DNA from: Ruminococcaceae bacterium UBA7147 | GTDB taxonomy: Bacteria > Bacillota > Clostridia > Oscillospirales > Acutalibacteraceae | Direction of reading: 5' to 3' | Length of the DNA: 11,756 nt | Assembly: GCA_002491825.1 (NCBI GenBank) | Contig: DKWR01000023.1 | Coordinates: forward strand, 1-11,756 | Shown here: positions 1 through 6,418 of the stretch, piece after piece | Layout: every line of letters begins with the position of its first letter | Numbering within the stretch: position 1 is the first letter of the stretch | Position numbers and translations under genes: made by a program | The notes under the pieces: model-generated | The model's input: the letters and a program-made list of their open reading frames with translations, nothing else | What the model was told of the DNA's origin: nothing | Databases searched by the model: none

Positions 1-35
1 ACGGCGATATAGGAAACGTTTGTTATAAGTCGTAG

Positions 36-55
36 GGACACGGCGTGCCGTGTCC
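36..55. repeat. Perfect 8-bp hairpin, REP-like
   Basis: GGACACGG and CCGTGTCC are exact reverse complements around a CGTG loop. No T-tract follows on either strand, so a classical intrinsic terminator is unlikely. A short palindromic intergenic repeat is the better guess. A related, weaker hairpin beginning with the same AGGGAC word lies at 118-141. Confidence 0.5.
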
Positions 56-117
56 GCAGTGGCAATTGAACTTTACCAATTAAACCGTAGTTATTGAGGA
101 CAACAAACATTTCCGTA

Positions 118-141
118 AGGGACGGCTTCCCAGACGTCCCT
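118..141. repeat. 7-bp hairpin with 10-nt loop
   Basis: AGGGACG (118-124) pairs exactly with CGTCCCT (135-141) across a 10-nt loop. No T-run follows. It resembles the hairpin at 36-55 in its GGGAC start, so both may be pieces of one intergenic repeat family. That link is inference. Confidence 0.4.
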
Positions 142-200
142 AAACGTTGTCAATATATCAACCAATCCAAGGAAAACAACCTTATCCACACAACACGCAC

Positions 201-262
201 TATTACAAATTCGGAGCGTAGCGACCCGTAACTCCACACTCCAAACTCCACACTCCAAACTC
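201..262 (+). repeat. Interspersed repeat: conserved core plus ACTCCAM heptamers
   Basis: A 27-nt core (201-227) containing AAATTCGGAGCGTAGCGACC recurs at 4364-4390 with two differences. Three bases later a tandem array of 7-mers begins: ACTCCAC, ACTCCAA, ACTCCAC, ACTCCAA, then a partial ACTC (231-262). The second copy of the core is also followed by 7-mers, but of a different sequence. The pattern recalls the heptameric short tandemly repeated repetitive sequences known in cyanobacteria. The mechanism of spread is unknown. Confidence 0.75.
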
Positions 263-309
263 ATCTAAATTATCGTTTATGTAAAAATTACTCTTATAAC
301 GCAAACCTC

Positions 310-338
310 TTGAAAAACAAAAACAACCGTGTTACAAT
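310..338 (+). promoter_or_regulatory. Possible promoter of the small membrane protein gene
   Basis: TTGAAA (310-315) and TACAAT (333-338) are 17 nt apart, a reasonable sigma-A pair. The stretch downstream is so AT-rich that other -10-like hexamers (TATAAT at 344, 351 and 356) compete, so the exact promoter is uncertain. Confidence 0.35.
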
Positions 339-385
339 TGTATTATAATATATAATATAATTATAGTAAAGGCAGATGATATATC

Positions 386-856
386 TTGACCGATATTATG
401 ATTGCTGTAGCAATAGGACTTTTCTTCCTGATACTGGCAGAAACAATTATTAAGCTGTTTTTAAACCTTATCTCTGTTAAAACAGTTTCAGTTATTTATA
501 AGAAAACGGATAAAGAGATTTTTGCCAAAACGTTCACACGTGCATTTCTGTTCAGCTTGCTGGCTGATTTCATCGCATATATAATAAGTACTCTCTTGCT
601 TATATTTAAGCCAAAGATAAGCTGTGGGCATCCCAACTATTGGCAGTTGTTTTCAGGAGCACCCTTGCCTTATGACTCGGCAACACTGAATATTATTATA
701 ATTGAAATCATTATTTCAATGGCTCTAACATTTATGTTCAGTTATTTCAAGGTTTTGTCCAAAACAGATTTGCCGAGAAAACAAATGCTGTTGTCTGCGC
801 TTATTATTACACTAATCACCGCACCTTATTATTTCTTAATTCGGATTATTTTCTGA
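386..856 (+). CDS. Small multi-pass membrane protein, unrecognised
   Basis: A 156-residue protein with four hydrophobic segments at about residues 5-30, 52-74, 99-123 and 133-155, so probably an integral membrane protein. I do not recognise the family. The loop between helices 2 and 3 carries C80-G-H-P and an aromatic patch around Y85-W86. The start is a TTG at 386, about 13 nt after AAAGG (368-372). A stop in the same frame at 377-379 excludes a longer protein. ATG at 398 is the alternative start, giving 152 residues, but it sits far from that ribosome binding site. The gene stands alone: a repeat-rich region precedes it and the trp operon promoter begins 30 bases after its stop. No terminator is evident after it, so read-through into the T-box leader is possible. 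Confidence 0.6.
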   Translation: MTDIMIAVAIGLFFLILAETIIKLFLNLISVKTVSVIYKKTDKEIFAKTFTRAFLFSLLADFIAYIISTLLLIFKPKISCGHPNYWQLFSGAPLPYDSATLNIIIIEIIISMALTFMFSYFKVLSKTDLPRKQMLLSALIITLITAPYYFLIRIIF

Positions 857-885
857 AAAATTTAAAAAGCAAGTCGAAAAAAGTA

Positions 886-914
886 TTGACAAAGCAAATT
901 TTGAGGACTATAAT
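886..914 (+). promoter_or_regulatory. Consensus sigma-A promoter of the trp operon
   Basis: TTGACA (886-891) and TATAAT (909-914) are exact consensus hexamers with the ideal 17-nt spacer. Transcription would start near 920-922, just ahead of T-box stem I. A perfect promoter fits an operon controlled mainly by transcript attenuation rather than at initiation. Confidence 0.9.
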
Positions 915-930
915 ATTGACAATAAAAATA

Positions 931-1192
931 AACCTGTGAACAAGAATAGTAGGATTTATCAAAACTTTCAGAGAGTCGGCGGGTGGTGTGAGCCGACAGC
1001 GGAGATTTACCCGAATGGACTTGTGAGGGCGGACCGAAAGCATTTGCAAGTAGTTTCCGACGGAGCCTGACCGTTACAGTAGGAGGCATATGTTAGTATG
1101 CTGTTTAAGCGGACGATTATCGTCAATTTGGGTGGTACCGCAGAAGTTGTTATTTCAGACTTTTGTCCCTTTATGGGACAGAAGTCTTTTTT
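931..1192 (+). promoter_or_regulatory. T-box riboswitch, tRNA-Trp responsive
   Basis: The untranslated leader carries the hallmark T-box sequence GGGTGGTACCGC (1130-1141), whose TGGT pairs with the free CCA end of uncharged tRNA. In stem I, ACAAG (940-944) pairs with CTTGT (1020-1024). These flank a loop with AGTAG (948-952) on one side and GAATGGA (1013-1019) on the other, the expected specifier loop. The specifier codon is TGG (1016-1018), Trp. The upper stem GTCGGC/GCCGAC closes an apical loop at about 976-998. The GGG at 1130-1132 could pair with CCC of the terminator arm (1167-1169), giving the antiterminator. By the family mechanism, uncharged tRNA-Trp stabilises the antiterminator and turns on the trp genes when tryptophan is short. 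Fold boundaries are read by eye. Confidence 0.93.
1157..1192 (+). terminator. T-box intrinsic terminator
   Basis: A 13-bp stem (1157-1169 with 1175-1187, one G-U pair) and a 5-nt loop are followed by six Ts interrupted only after 1192. It is the default-off structure of the T-box. A TTG-initiated reading frame beginning inside it at 1163 runs into trpE but is not the real start. Confidence 0.9.
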
Positions 1193-1220
1193 ATTTTGGA
1201 GTGTATTGCAGGAAACATAA

Positions 1221-1255
1221 ATTCCGCATTACGAATTCCGAATTCCGAATTAAAT
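1221..1255 (+). repeat. Heptamer array ATTCCGA in the trp leader
   Basis: Five successive 7-mers, ATTCCGC, ATTACGA, ATTCCGA, ATTCCGA and ATTAAAT, lie between the T-box terminator and the trpE ribosome binding site. The unit differs from the arrays at 231, 4311 and 4391 but has the same period of seven. No clear copy of the 27-nt core is attached, though the preceding ATAAATTC resembles its start. It lengthens the trpE untranslated leader without obvious regulatory content. Confidence 0.6.
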
Positions 1256-1276
1256 TATAAAGGTTGGTGTAAAGTT

Positions 1277-2737
1277 ATGATTAAACCGTCTTATGACGAG
1301 GTTCTGAACCTCAAAGACAGCTACAGCGTAATTCCCGTTTACAAGGAAATCTACGCAGACGTAGTAACTCCGATTACCCTGCTTCGAAAAATCGCAGGCA
1401 TCTCGGACAAATATTTTCTGTTTGAAAGCATTGAGGGCGGTGAAAAGTGGGGCAGATACTCCTTTATCGGCTTTAACCCCAAGGCACGTCTTGCCTACAA
1501 AAACGGTACGCTGACCATTACGGGCGAGGGCGAAAAAACAGTAGCTACCGACAAGCCGTATGACGAGGTAAGAAAGTACCTTGCAAACTACAAAACGCCT
1601 AAATTTGACGACATTCCTCCCTTTACGGGCGGTCTTGTCGGCTACTACGGCTACGCAATGATTGCCTGCGCCGAGCCTGTTTTAAAGCTCAAAAGGGGAG
1701 ATATAAACGATTTTGACTTAATGCTTTTTGACAAAATCATCGCCTACGACCATTTAAGCCAGAAGCTGACGGTCATTGTAAATATGAAAACCTACGACTG
1801 CGAGCGTCAGTACAGACAGGCGCAGGACGACATAAACAAAATCATTTCAATAATAACGGACAACGCACCTCTGCCAAGACTTGAAACCGACGAAAACGTT
1901 GAATTTACAAGTACCTACACAAAAGAAGAATTCTGCAAAATGGTGGAGAAAACAAAGGAGTACATCTACGACGGCGACATCTTCCAGTGCGTTGTTTCAA
2001 GACGATTTGAGGCCGACTACAAAGGCTCGCTGATTAACGCCTACAGAGTACTCCGCACAACAAATCCCTCGCCGTATATGGTTTATATGTCGATTGACGG
2101 CGACGAGCTTATAACTGCATCTCCCGAAACGCTTGTAAAGCTCCAAAACGGCACTCTGACAACCTTCCCGATTGCGGGCTCACGTCCGAGGGGCAAAACA
2201 AAGCAGGAGGACGTTGCTCTTGAAAAAGAGCTTATCAGTGATGAAAAGGAGCTTGCCGAGCACAATATGCTCGTTGACCTCGGCAGAAACGACATAGGCA
2301 AAATCGCAAAATTCAACTCTGTAAAGGTCACAGAATATCAGAAAATTCTCCGCTTTTCAAAGATTATGCACATTTGCAGTGAGGTTGAGGGCGAAATCAA
2401 GGACGGTCTTGACGCACTCAGCGCAGTTGAAGCACTGCTCCCAGCAGGCACTCTTTCGGGTGCGCCGAAAATCAGAGCGTGCGAGATTATCGAGAGGCTT
2501 GAAAAAACTCCACGTGGAGTTTACGGCGGAGCGGTAGGCTATATCGACTTCAACGGCAACCTCGACACCTGCATTGCAATCAGAATGGCGGTTAAGACAA
2601 ACAACAAGGTTTACGTTCAGGCAGGCGCAGGAATCGTTGCCGACAGCGTTCCCGAAAACGAATATACGGAAACCTACAACAAAGCGCTTGCCGTTATGAA
2701 CGCCGTCAAGAATGCAGGGGAGGTTTACGAGTTATGA
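1277..2737 (+). CDS. trpE: Anthranilate synthase component I (TrpE)
   Basis: The 486-residue large subunit makes anthranilate from chorismate, using ammonia delivered by TrpG, in the first step of tryptophan synthesis. The N-terminal part has the Trp-feedback motif as L48-F-E-S51, and N263-P-S-P-Y267 is the second part of that pocket. The chorismate-binding domain covers about 218-475, with A281-S-P-E, P298-I-A-G-S-R-P-R-G, the catalytic-type histidine H329 before D-L-G-R-N-D, G391-T-L-S-G-A-P-K and the final A-G-A-G-I-V-A-D-S segment. Both feedback and catalytic motifs are intact. ATG 1277 is chosen because the 38 upstream in-frame codons run through the heptamer repeat and back into the T-box terminator. 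AAAGG (1259-1263) precedes it at a rather long 13 nt. Its stop overlaps the trpG start (ATGA), so the two subunits are translationally coupled. Control is by the T-box upstream. Confidence 0.97.
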   Translation: MIKPSYDEVLNLKDSYSVIPVYKEIYADVVTPITLLRKIAGISDKYFLFESIEGGEKWGRYSFIGFNPKARLAYKNGTLTITGEGEKTVATDKPYDEVRKYLANYKTPKFDDIPPFTGGLVGYYGYAMIACAEPVLKLKRGDINDFDLMLFDKIIAYDHLSQKLTVIVNMKTYDCERQYRQAQDDINKIISIITDNAPLPRLETDENVEFTSTYTKEEFCKMVEKTKEYIYDGDIFQCVVSRRFEADYKGSLINAYRVLRTTNPSPYMVYMSIDGDELITASPETLVKLQNGTLTTFPIAGSRPRGKTKQEDVALEKELISDEKELAEHNMLVDLGRNDIGKIAKFNSVKVTEYQKILRFSKIMHICSEVEGEIKDGLDALSAVEALLPAGTLSGAPKIRACEIIERLEKTPRGVYGGAVGYIDFNGNLDTCIAIRMAVKTNNKVYVQAGAGIVADSVPENEYTETYNKALAVMNAVKNAGEVYEL

Positions 2738-3302
2738 TACTTTTTATTGACAACTACGACAGCTTTACCTACAACCTTGTGCAGTTCTGCGGAAGCGTAA
2801 ACCCCGACATCAAGGTTGTGCGCAACGACGAAATCACCGTTGAAGAAATAGAAAAGCTGAATCCCTCACACATTATCCTCTCACCCGGTCCCGGTTATCC
2901 GAAAAACGCAGGCGTGTGCGAGGACGTAATAAGAAAACTAAAAGGCAGGTTCCCGATTCTCGGCGTGTGCCTCGGACATCAGGCAATATGTGAGGTTTTC
3001 GGTGCTGAAATCACCCACGCAAAAAGCTTATGCACGGCAAAAAGAGCAACATCATTGTTGACAACAACTGCAAAATCTTTGAAGATATGCCGAACGTGAT
3101 TGATGGTGCAAGATACCATTCGCTGATTGCAAACCGCAGTTCAATCCCCGACGATTTAAGGGTAACGGCGCAGGACGAAACAGGCGAGGTTATGGGAGTA
3201 AAGCACAGAGATTACGAAATCTACGGACTGCAATTCCACCCCGAGTCGATTCTCACCTCGCACGGTATGCAGATGATTAGAAATTTCCTTGAAAGGGTTT
3301 AA
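2734..3302 (+). pseudogene. trpG: Anthranilate synthase component II (TrpG), one-base frameshift
   Basis: This is the glutamine amidotransferase subunit that feeds ammonia to TrpE. Reading from ATG 2734 gives the class I N-terminal half with oxyanion segment P51-G-P-G and nucleophile C79 in G-V-C-L-G-H-Q, then loses homology after residue about 97 and stops at 3099. The rest, from the conserved M-H-G-K at 3030 to the catalytic H and E of F-H-P-E-S, is in the -1 frame and ends at 3302. The break lies at the five-A run 3021-3025. A sixth A would read A-K-K-L-M-H-G-K, as in the family, and give a 189-residue protein with C79, H169 and E171, a normal TrpG length and triad spacing. All neighbours are intact, so a sequencing or assembly indel is the likeliest cause. 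A real mutation, or slippage on the A tract, is possible. AGGGGAGG (2716-2723) is the ribosome binding site. Confidence 0.93.
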
Positions 3303-3306
3303 TGAT

Positions 3307-4332
3307 ATGATTAATGAGGCAATTTTAAAGGTAGTATCGGACAGTGACCTGACATATGACGAGTCAAAACAGGTTATGGAAGAAATGATGACGGGTACGG
3401 CTACTCAGGCGCAGATGGCGTCGTTCCTCACGGCACTTCGAATGAAGGGCGAAACGATTGACGAAATCACAGCCTGCGCCGAGGTAATGAGGAGCAAGGC
3501 TCTCCACGTAAAGCACGACACCGACGTTATGGACATTGTCGGCACAGGCGGCGACGGCACAGGCACGTTCAACGTTTCAACAACGGCGTCATTTGTAATA
3601 GCCGCATCGGGAATCCCCGTTGCAAAGCACGGCAACCGCTCAATGTCAAGCAAGAGCGGCTCGGCTGACTGCCTTGAACAGCTCGGCGTGAACATCACAA
3701 TCACACCCGAACAGAGCGAAAAGGTGCTAAAGGAAACAAACCTCTGCTTTATGTTTGCACAGGGCTACCACGCATCAATGCGGTTTGTCGGCCCCGTAAG
3801 ACGTGAAATCGGAATCAGAAACATTTTCAACGTGCTCGGACCTCTTACAAACCCTGCAAGCGCAAGTCTTCAGATTACGGGCGTATATTCTGAATCACTC
3901 GTTGAGCCGATTGCAAGGGTATTTTCAAATCTCGGCGTTAAGAGGGGATTCGTTTTCCACGGCAGCGACGGAATGGACGAGGTGACCGTAACAGGCGCAA
4001 CAAAGGTTTGCGAAATCAACAACGGCGAATTTAAAACCTACGAAATCACACCCGAGCAGTTCGGGCTCGGCAGATACGATATGCAGGAGCTTGTCGGCGG
4101 TGACGGCGCAGAGAATGCTGAAATTACAAATCAGGTTTTAAGCGGTGAGCTTAAGGGCGCAAAGCGTGATATTGCAGTGCTTAATTCGGCACTCGGACTG
4201 TACGCAGGCGGCAAGGCAGAGTCAATCGCAGACGGCGTAAAGCTTGCACAGGAAATTATCGACAGCGGCAAGGCATACGACAAGATGGTTGAATTTGCAA
4301 AGGCTACAAAACAATTTACAATTTACAATTAA
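3307..4332 (+). CDS. trpD: Anthranilate phosphoribosyltransferase (TrpD)
   Basis: The 341-residue enzyme joins anthranilate to PRPP, forming phosphoribosylanthranilate, the second committed step. It shows the glycosyltransferase family 3 signature: G79-T-G-G-D with N89-V-S-T for PRPP, K107-H-G-N-R-S for the substrates, N172-I-F-N-V-L-G-P-L-T-N-P, and the acidic metal pair in M-D-E-V-T-V-T-G. ATG 3307 is chosen: GAAAGGG (3291-3297) is 9 nt ahead and the trpG stop is 4 nt before. A TTG at 3289 in frame would overlap that ribosome binding site. It is a stand-alone TrpD, not fused to TrpG. The last six residues (Q-F-T-I-Y-N) and the stop codon are encoded inside the heptamer repeat at 4311-4338, so the original C-terminus was apparently replaced by repeat sequence. 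The catalytic core is untouched. Confidence 0.97.
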   Translation: MINEAILKVVSDSDLTYDESKQVMEEMMTGTATQAQMASFLTALRMKGETIDEITACAEVMRSKALHVKHDTDVMDIVGTGGDGTGTFNVSTTASFVIAASGIPVAKHGNRSMSSKSGSADCLEQLGVNITITPEQSEKVLKETNLCFMFAQGYHASMRFVGPVRREIGIRNIFNVLGPLTNPASASLQITGVYSESLVEPIARVFSNLGVKRGFVFHGSDGMDEVTVTGATKVCEINNGEFKTYEITPEQFGLGRYDMQELVGGDGAENAEITNQVLSGELKGAKRDIAVLNSALGLYAGGKAESIADGVKLAQEIIDSGKAYDKMVEFAKATKQFTIYN

Positions 4333-4425
4333 CAATTTTGCAAAAGGAATTTCCGAAAACACTTATTATAAATTCGGAGCGAAGCGACCCTTAATTGTTA
4401 ATTGTACATTGTTAATTTTTAATTT
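4311..4425 (+). repeat. Repeat element: heptamer arrays in inverted orientation around the core
   Basis: Four 7-mers of ACAATTW type (4311-4338) and five of TTAATTK type (4391-4425, one variant TACATTG) flank a 52-nt middle. That middle ends in the second copy of the 27-nt core (4364-4390). Bases 4311-4337 match the reverse complement of 4393-4419 at 24 of 27 positions, with a perfect 14-bp stretch (4324-4337 with 4393-4406). The transcript could therefore fold into a long AU-rich stem with a 55-nt loop. The element begins inside trpD and ends right before the trpC ribosome binding site. It resembles a small non-autonomous palindromic element, but carries no gene and no clear target duplication. 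Confidence 0.75.
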
Positions 4426-4436
4426 GAGGTAAACAA

Positions 4437-5216
4437 ATGATACTCGAAACTATTGCACAGGCAAACGTAAAAAGGTATAATGATATACAAGCGCAAATTC
4501 CGCTTGAAAAAGTCAGAAATCAGGCTATTTCGCTGAACTGCGACACAGACTTTCCGTTTGAGCAGGCGCTGAAAAAGAACGGAATGTCGTTTATCTGCGA
4601 GGTTAAAAAAGCCTCTCCCTCAAAGGGAATTATCGCAGAGGACTTTCCGTATGTCGAGATTGCAAAGGACTACGAAAGCTCGGGCGCATCGGCAATTTCG
4701 GTTCTGACCGAGCCGCAGTGGTTCAAGGGCGAAAACGCTTATCTTGAGGAAATTTCAAAAAGCGTTTCAATCCCTCTGCTCCGCAAGGACTTCACAGTCT
4801 GCGAATATCAGATTTATGAGGCAAAGCTGATAGGTGCGTCGGCGGTGCTGTTAATCTGCTCACTGCTCGACACAGAAACAATCAGAGAGTGGATAAAGCT
4901 TTGCGACACGCTCGGACTTTCGGCACTCGTTGAGGCGCACACAGAAGAAGAGGTAAAGTCGGCAGTCAGCACAGGCGCAAGGATAATCGGCGTAAACAAC
5001 CGCAATTTGCGTGATTTTACGGTCGACATAACAAATTCAATCCGATTAAGAAATCTTGTGCCAAGCGAAATCCTCTTTGTTGCCGAAAGCGGAATCAAGA
5101 CAAGGGCTGACGTTGCCGAGCTTGAAAACGCAGGCGTAAACGGCGTTTTAATCGGTGAAACGCTGATGAGGAGCAAGGACAAAAAGGCAATGCTTGACGA
5201 TCTTAAAGGAAAATAA
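4437..5216 (+). CDS. trpC: Indole-3-glycerol phosphate synthase (TrpC)
   Basis: This 259-residue single-domain TIM barrel closes the indole ring, converting CdRP to indole-3-glycerol phosphate with loss of CO2 and water. Counterparts of the known active-site residues are all visible and correctly spaced: E55 and K57 in C-E-V-K-K-A-S-P-S-K-G, K117 in L-R-K-D-F, E166 in V-E-A-H-T, N187 in G-V-N-N-R-N-L, and E217-S218 in A-E-S-G-I. The phosphate-binding end V-L-I-G-E-T-L-M follows. The protein stops after this domain, so it is not a TrpC-TrpF fusion. GAGG (4426-4429) sits 7 nt before the ATG, directly after the repeat element that separates it from trpD. The next gene starts 17 nt after its stop, where many relatives carry trpF. 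Confidence 0.97.
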   Translation: MILETIAQANVKRYNDIQAQIPLEKVRNQAISLNCDTDFPFEQALKKNGMSFICEVKKASPSKGIIAEDFPYVEIAKDYESSGASAISVLTEPQWFKGENAYLEEISKSVSIPLLRKDFTVCEYQIYEAKLIGASAVLLICSLLDTETIREWIKLCDTLGLSALVEAHTEEEVKSAVSTGARIIGVNNRNLRDFTVDITNSIRLRNLVPSEILFVAESGIKTRADVAELENAGVNGVLIGETLMRSKDKKAMLDDLKGK

Positions 5217-5233
5217 ATAAAGGAGCATATAAA

Positions 5234-6418
5234 ATGTCAAAAGGTAAGTTTGGCGTTCACGGCGGACAGTTCGTTCCCGAAACGCTGATGAATGCAATAA
5301 ATGAATTTGAAGAAGCGTACAACCACTACAAGGACGACCCCGAGTTTGTGTCGGAGCTTGACACGCTTATGCGTGAGTACGCAGGCAGGCCGTCACGTCT
5401 TTACTATGCAGAAAAGATGACAAAGAACTTGGGCGGTGCAAAAATCTACTTAAAGCGTGAGGACTTAAACCACACAGGCTCGCACAAGCTCAACAACTGC
5501 CTCGGTCAGTGTCTGCTTGCAAAGAAAATGGGCAAGACACGAGTAATCGCCGAAACAGGCGCAGGTCAGCACGGCGTAGCAACTGCAACGGTTGCGGCTC
5601 TGCTCGGTCTTGAGTGTGAAATCTTTATGGGCAAGGAGGACACAATCCGTCAGGCTCTCAACGTCTACAGAATGAAGCTTCTCGGCGCAAAGGTAAACGC
5701 CGTTGAAACAGGCACAATGACCTTAAAGGACGCAGTAAACGAAGCTATGCGTGAGTGGACAAACCGTGTTTCCGACACCCACTACGTTCTCGGCTCGGTA
5801 ATGGGGCCTCACCCGTTCCCGACAGTCGTAAGGGATTTCCAGAGCGTTATCGGCAGGGAAATCAAATCACAGTTACTTGAAAAAGAGGGCAAATTACCCG
5901 ATGTTGTTATGGCTTGCGTAGGCGGCGGAAGCAACGCAATGGGCGCATTCTATGAGTTTATCAAGGACGAAAATGTAAAACTTATCGGCTGTGAAGCCGC
6001 AGGCCTCGGCGTTGACAACCCGAAGAATGCCGCAACAATGGCAAACGGCACGCTCGGAATTTTCCACGGAATGAAGTCGTATTTCTGCCAGGACGAGTAC
6101 GGTCAGATTGCGCCCGTTTACTCGATTTCGGCAGGTCTTGACTACCCCGGAATCGGCCCCGAACACGCAAATCTCGCCGACACAGGCAGAGCGCAGTATG
6201 TGCCTGTAACCGACGAAGAAGCTGTCAGTGCGTTCGAGTACCTTTCAAAAACAGAGGGCATTATCCCTGCAATTGAAAGCTCACACGCAGTTGCGCACTG
6301 CATTAAAATTGCGCCGACAATGGACAAGGACAAAATAATCGTTGTCAACCTCTCGGGCAGAGGTGACAAGGACGTTGCGGCTATCGCACGTTACAGAGGG
6401 GAGAATCTTTATGAGTGA
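5234..6418 (+). CDS. trpB: Tryptophan synthase beta chain (TrpB)
   Basis: The 394-residue PLP enzyme condenses indole, channelled from TrpA, with serine to give tryptophan. The Schiff-base lysine is K85 in H-T-G-S-H-K-L-N. E107 in A-E-T-G-A-G-Q-H-G is the catalytic glutamate, and G230-G-G-S-N is the phosphate cradle. D-Y-P-G-I-G-P-E-H and the C-terminal L-S-G-R-G-D-K-D complete the TrpB1 pattern. The ordinary TrpB1 length and the R-E-D-L-N-H-T-G-S-H-K signature, together with an adjacent trpA, argue against the stand-alone TrpB2 type. AAAGGAG (5219-5225) gives an ideal spacing of 8 nt to ATG 5234. The gene overlaps trpA by 8 nt, which supports equal production of the two subunits of the alpha2beta2 complex. 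Confidence 0.98.
   Translation: MSKGKFGVHGGQFVPETLMNAINEFEEAYNHYKDDPEFVSELDTLMREYAGRPSRLYYAEKMTKNLGGAKIYLKREDLNHTGSHKLNNCLGQCLLAKKMGKTRVIAETGAGQHGVATATVAALLGLECEIFMGKEDTIRQALNVYRMKLLGAKVNAVETGTMTLKDAVNEAMREWTNRVSDTHYVLGSVMGPHPFPTVVRDFQSVIGREIKSQLLEKEGKLPDVVMACVGGGSNAMGAFYEFIKDENVKLIGCEAAGLGVDNPKNAATMANGTLGIFHGMKSYFCQDEYGQIAPVYSISAGLDYPGIGPEHANLADTGRAQYVPVTDEEAVSAFEYLSKTEGIIPAIESSHAVAHCIKIAPTMDKDKIIVVNLSGRGDKDVAAIARYRGENLYE

Larger units (their letters stand above)
1..385. other. Intergenic region with hairpins and repeats
   Basis: No convincing gene lies here. Short stretches at bases 1-35 are open in two frames and end in stops near 28 and 35. They could be the tail of an upstream plus-strand gene, but this cannot be decided. 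The region holds a hairpin at 36-55, a second at 118-141, a core-plus-heptamer repeat at 201-262, and an AT-rich stretch (about 263-370) that probably carries the promoter of the small membrane protein. The density of hairpins and repeats suggests accumulated non-coding repeat elements. Confidence 0.6.

Noticed and set aside
36..55. Terminator of an upstream gene
   Set aside because: The hairpin is perfect but no T-run follows on either strand.
231..262. CRISPR-like array
   Set aside because: The repeats are 7 bases long, directly abutting and without spacers.
846..1089. Minus-strand small reading frames across the T-box leader
   Set aside because: They are antisense to a structured leader RNA, resemble no protein and have no ribosome binding site.
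1163..1276. N-terminal extension of TrpE from TTG 1163
   Set aside because: It starts inside the T-box terminator stem and translates the heptamer repeat. ATG 1277 begins the family-like sequence.
3021..3030. Programmed -1 frameshift as the normal way to make TrpG
   Set aside because: The five-A tract is not a full slippery heptamer in the zero frame (GCA AAA AGC), no supporting stimulatory structure was evident, and TrpG is not known to use frameshifting. A simple one-base indel explains it.
4437..5216. TrpC-TrpF fusion that would explain the lack of trpF
   Set aside because: The protein ends at 259 residues, right after the indole-glycerol-phosphate synthase barrel.
6342..6410. Extended TrpA start at TTG 6342
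   Set aside because: The extra 23 residues come from out-of-frame trpB sequence. ATG 6411 has a strong ribosome binding site.
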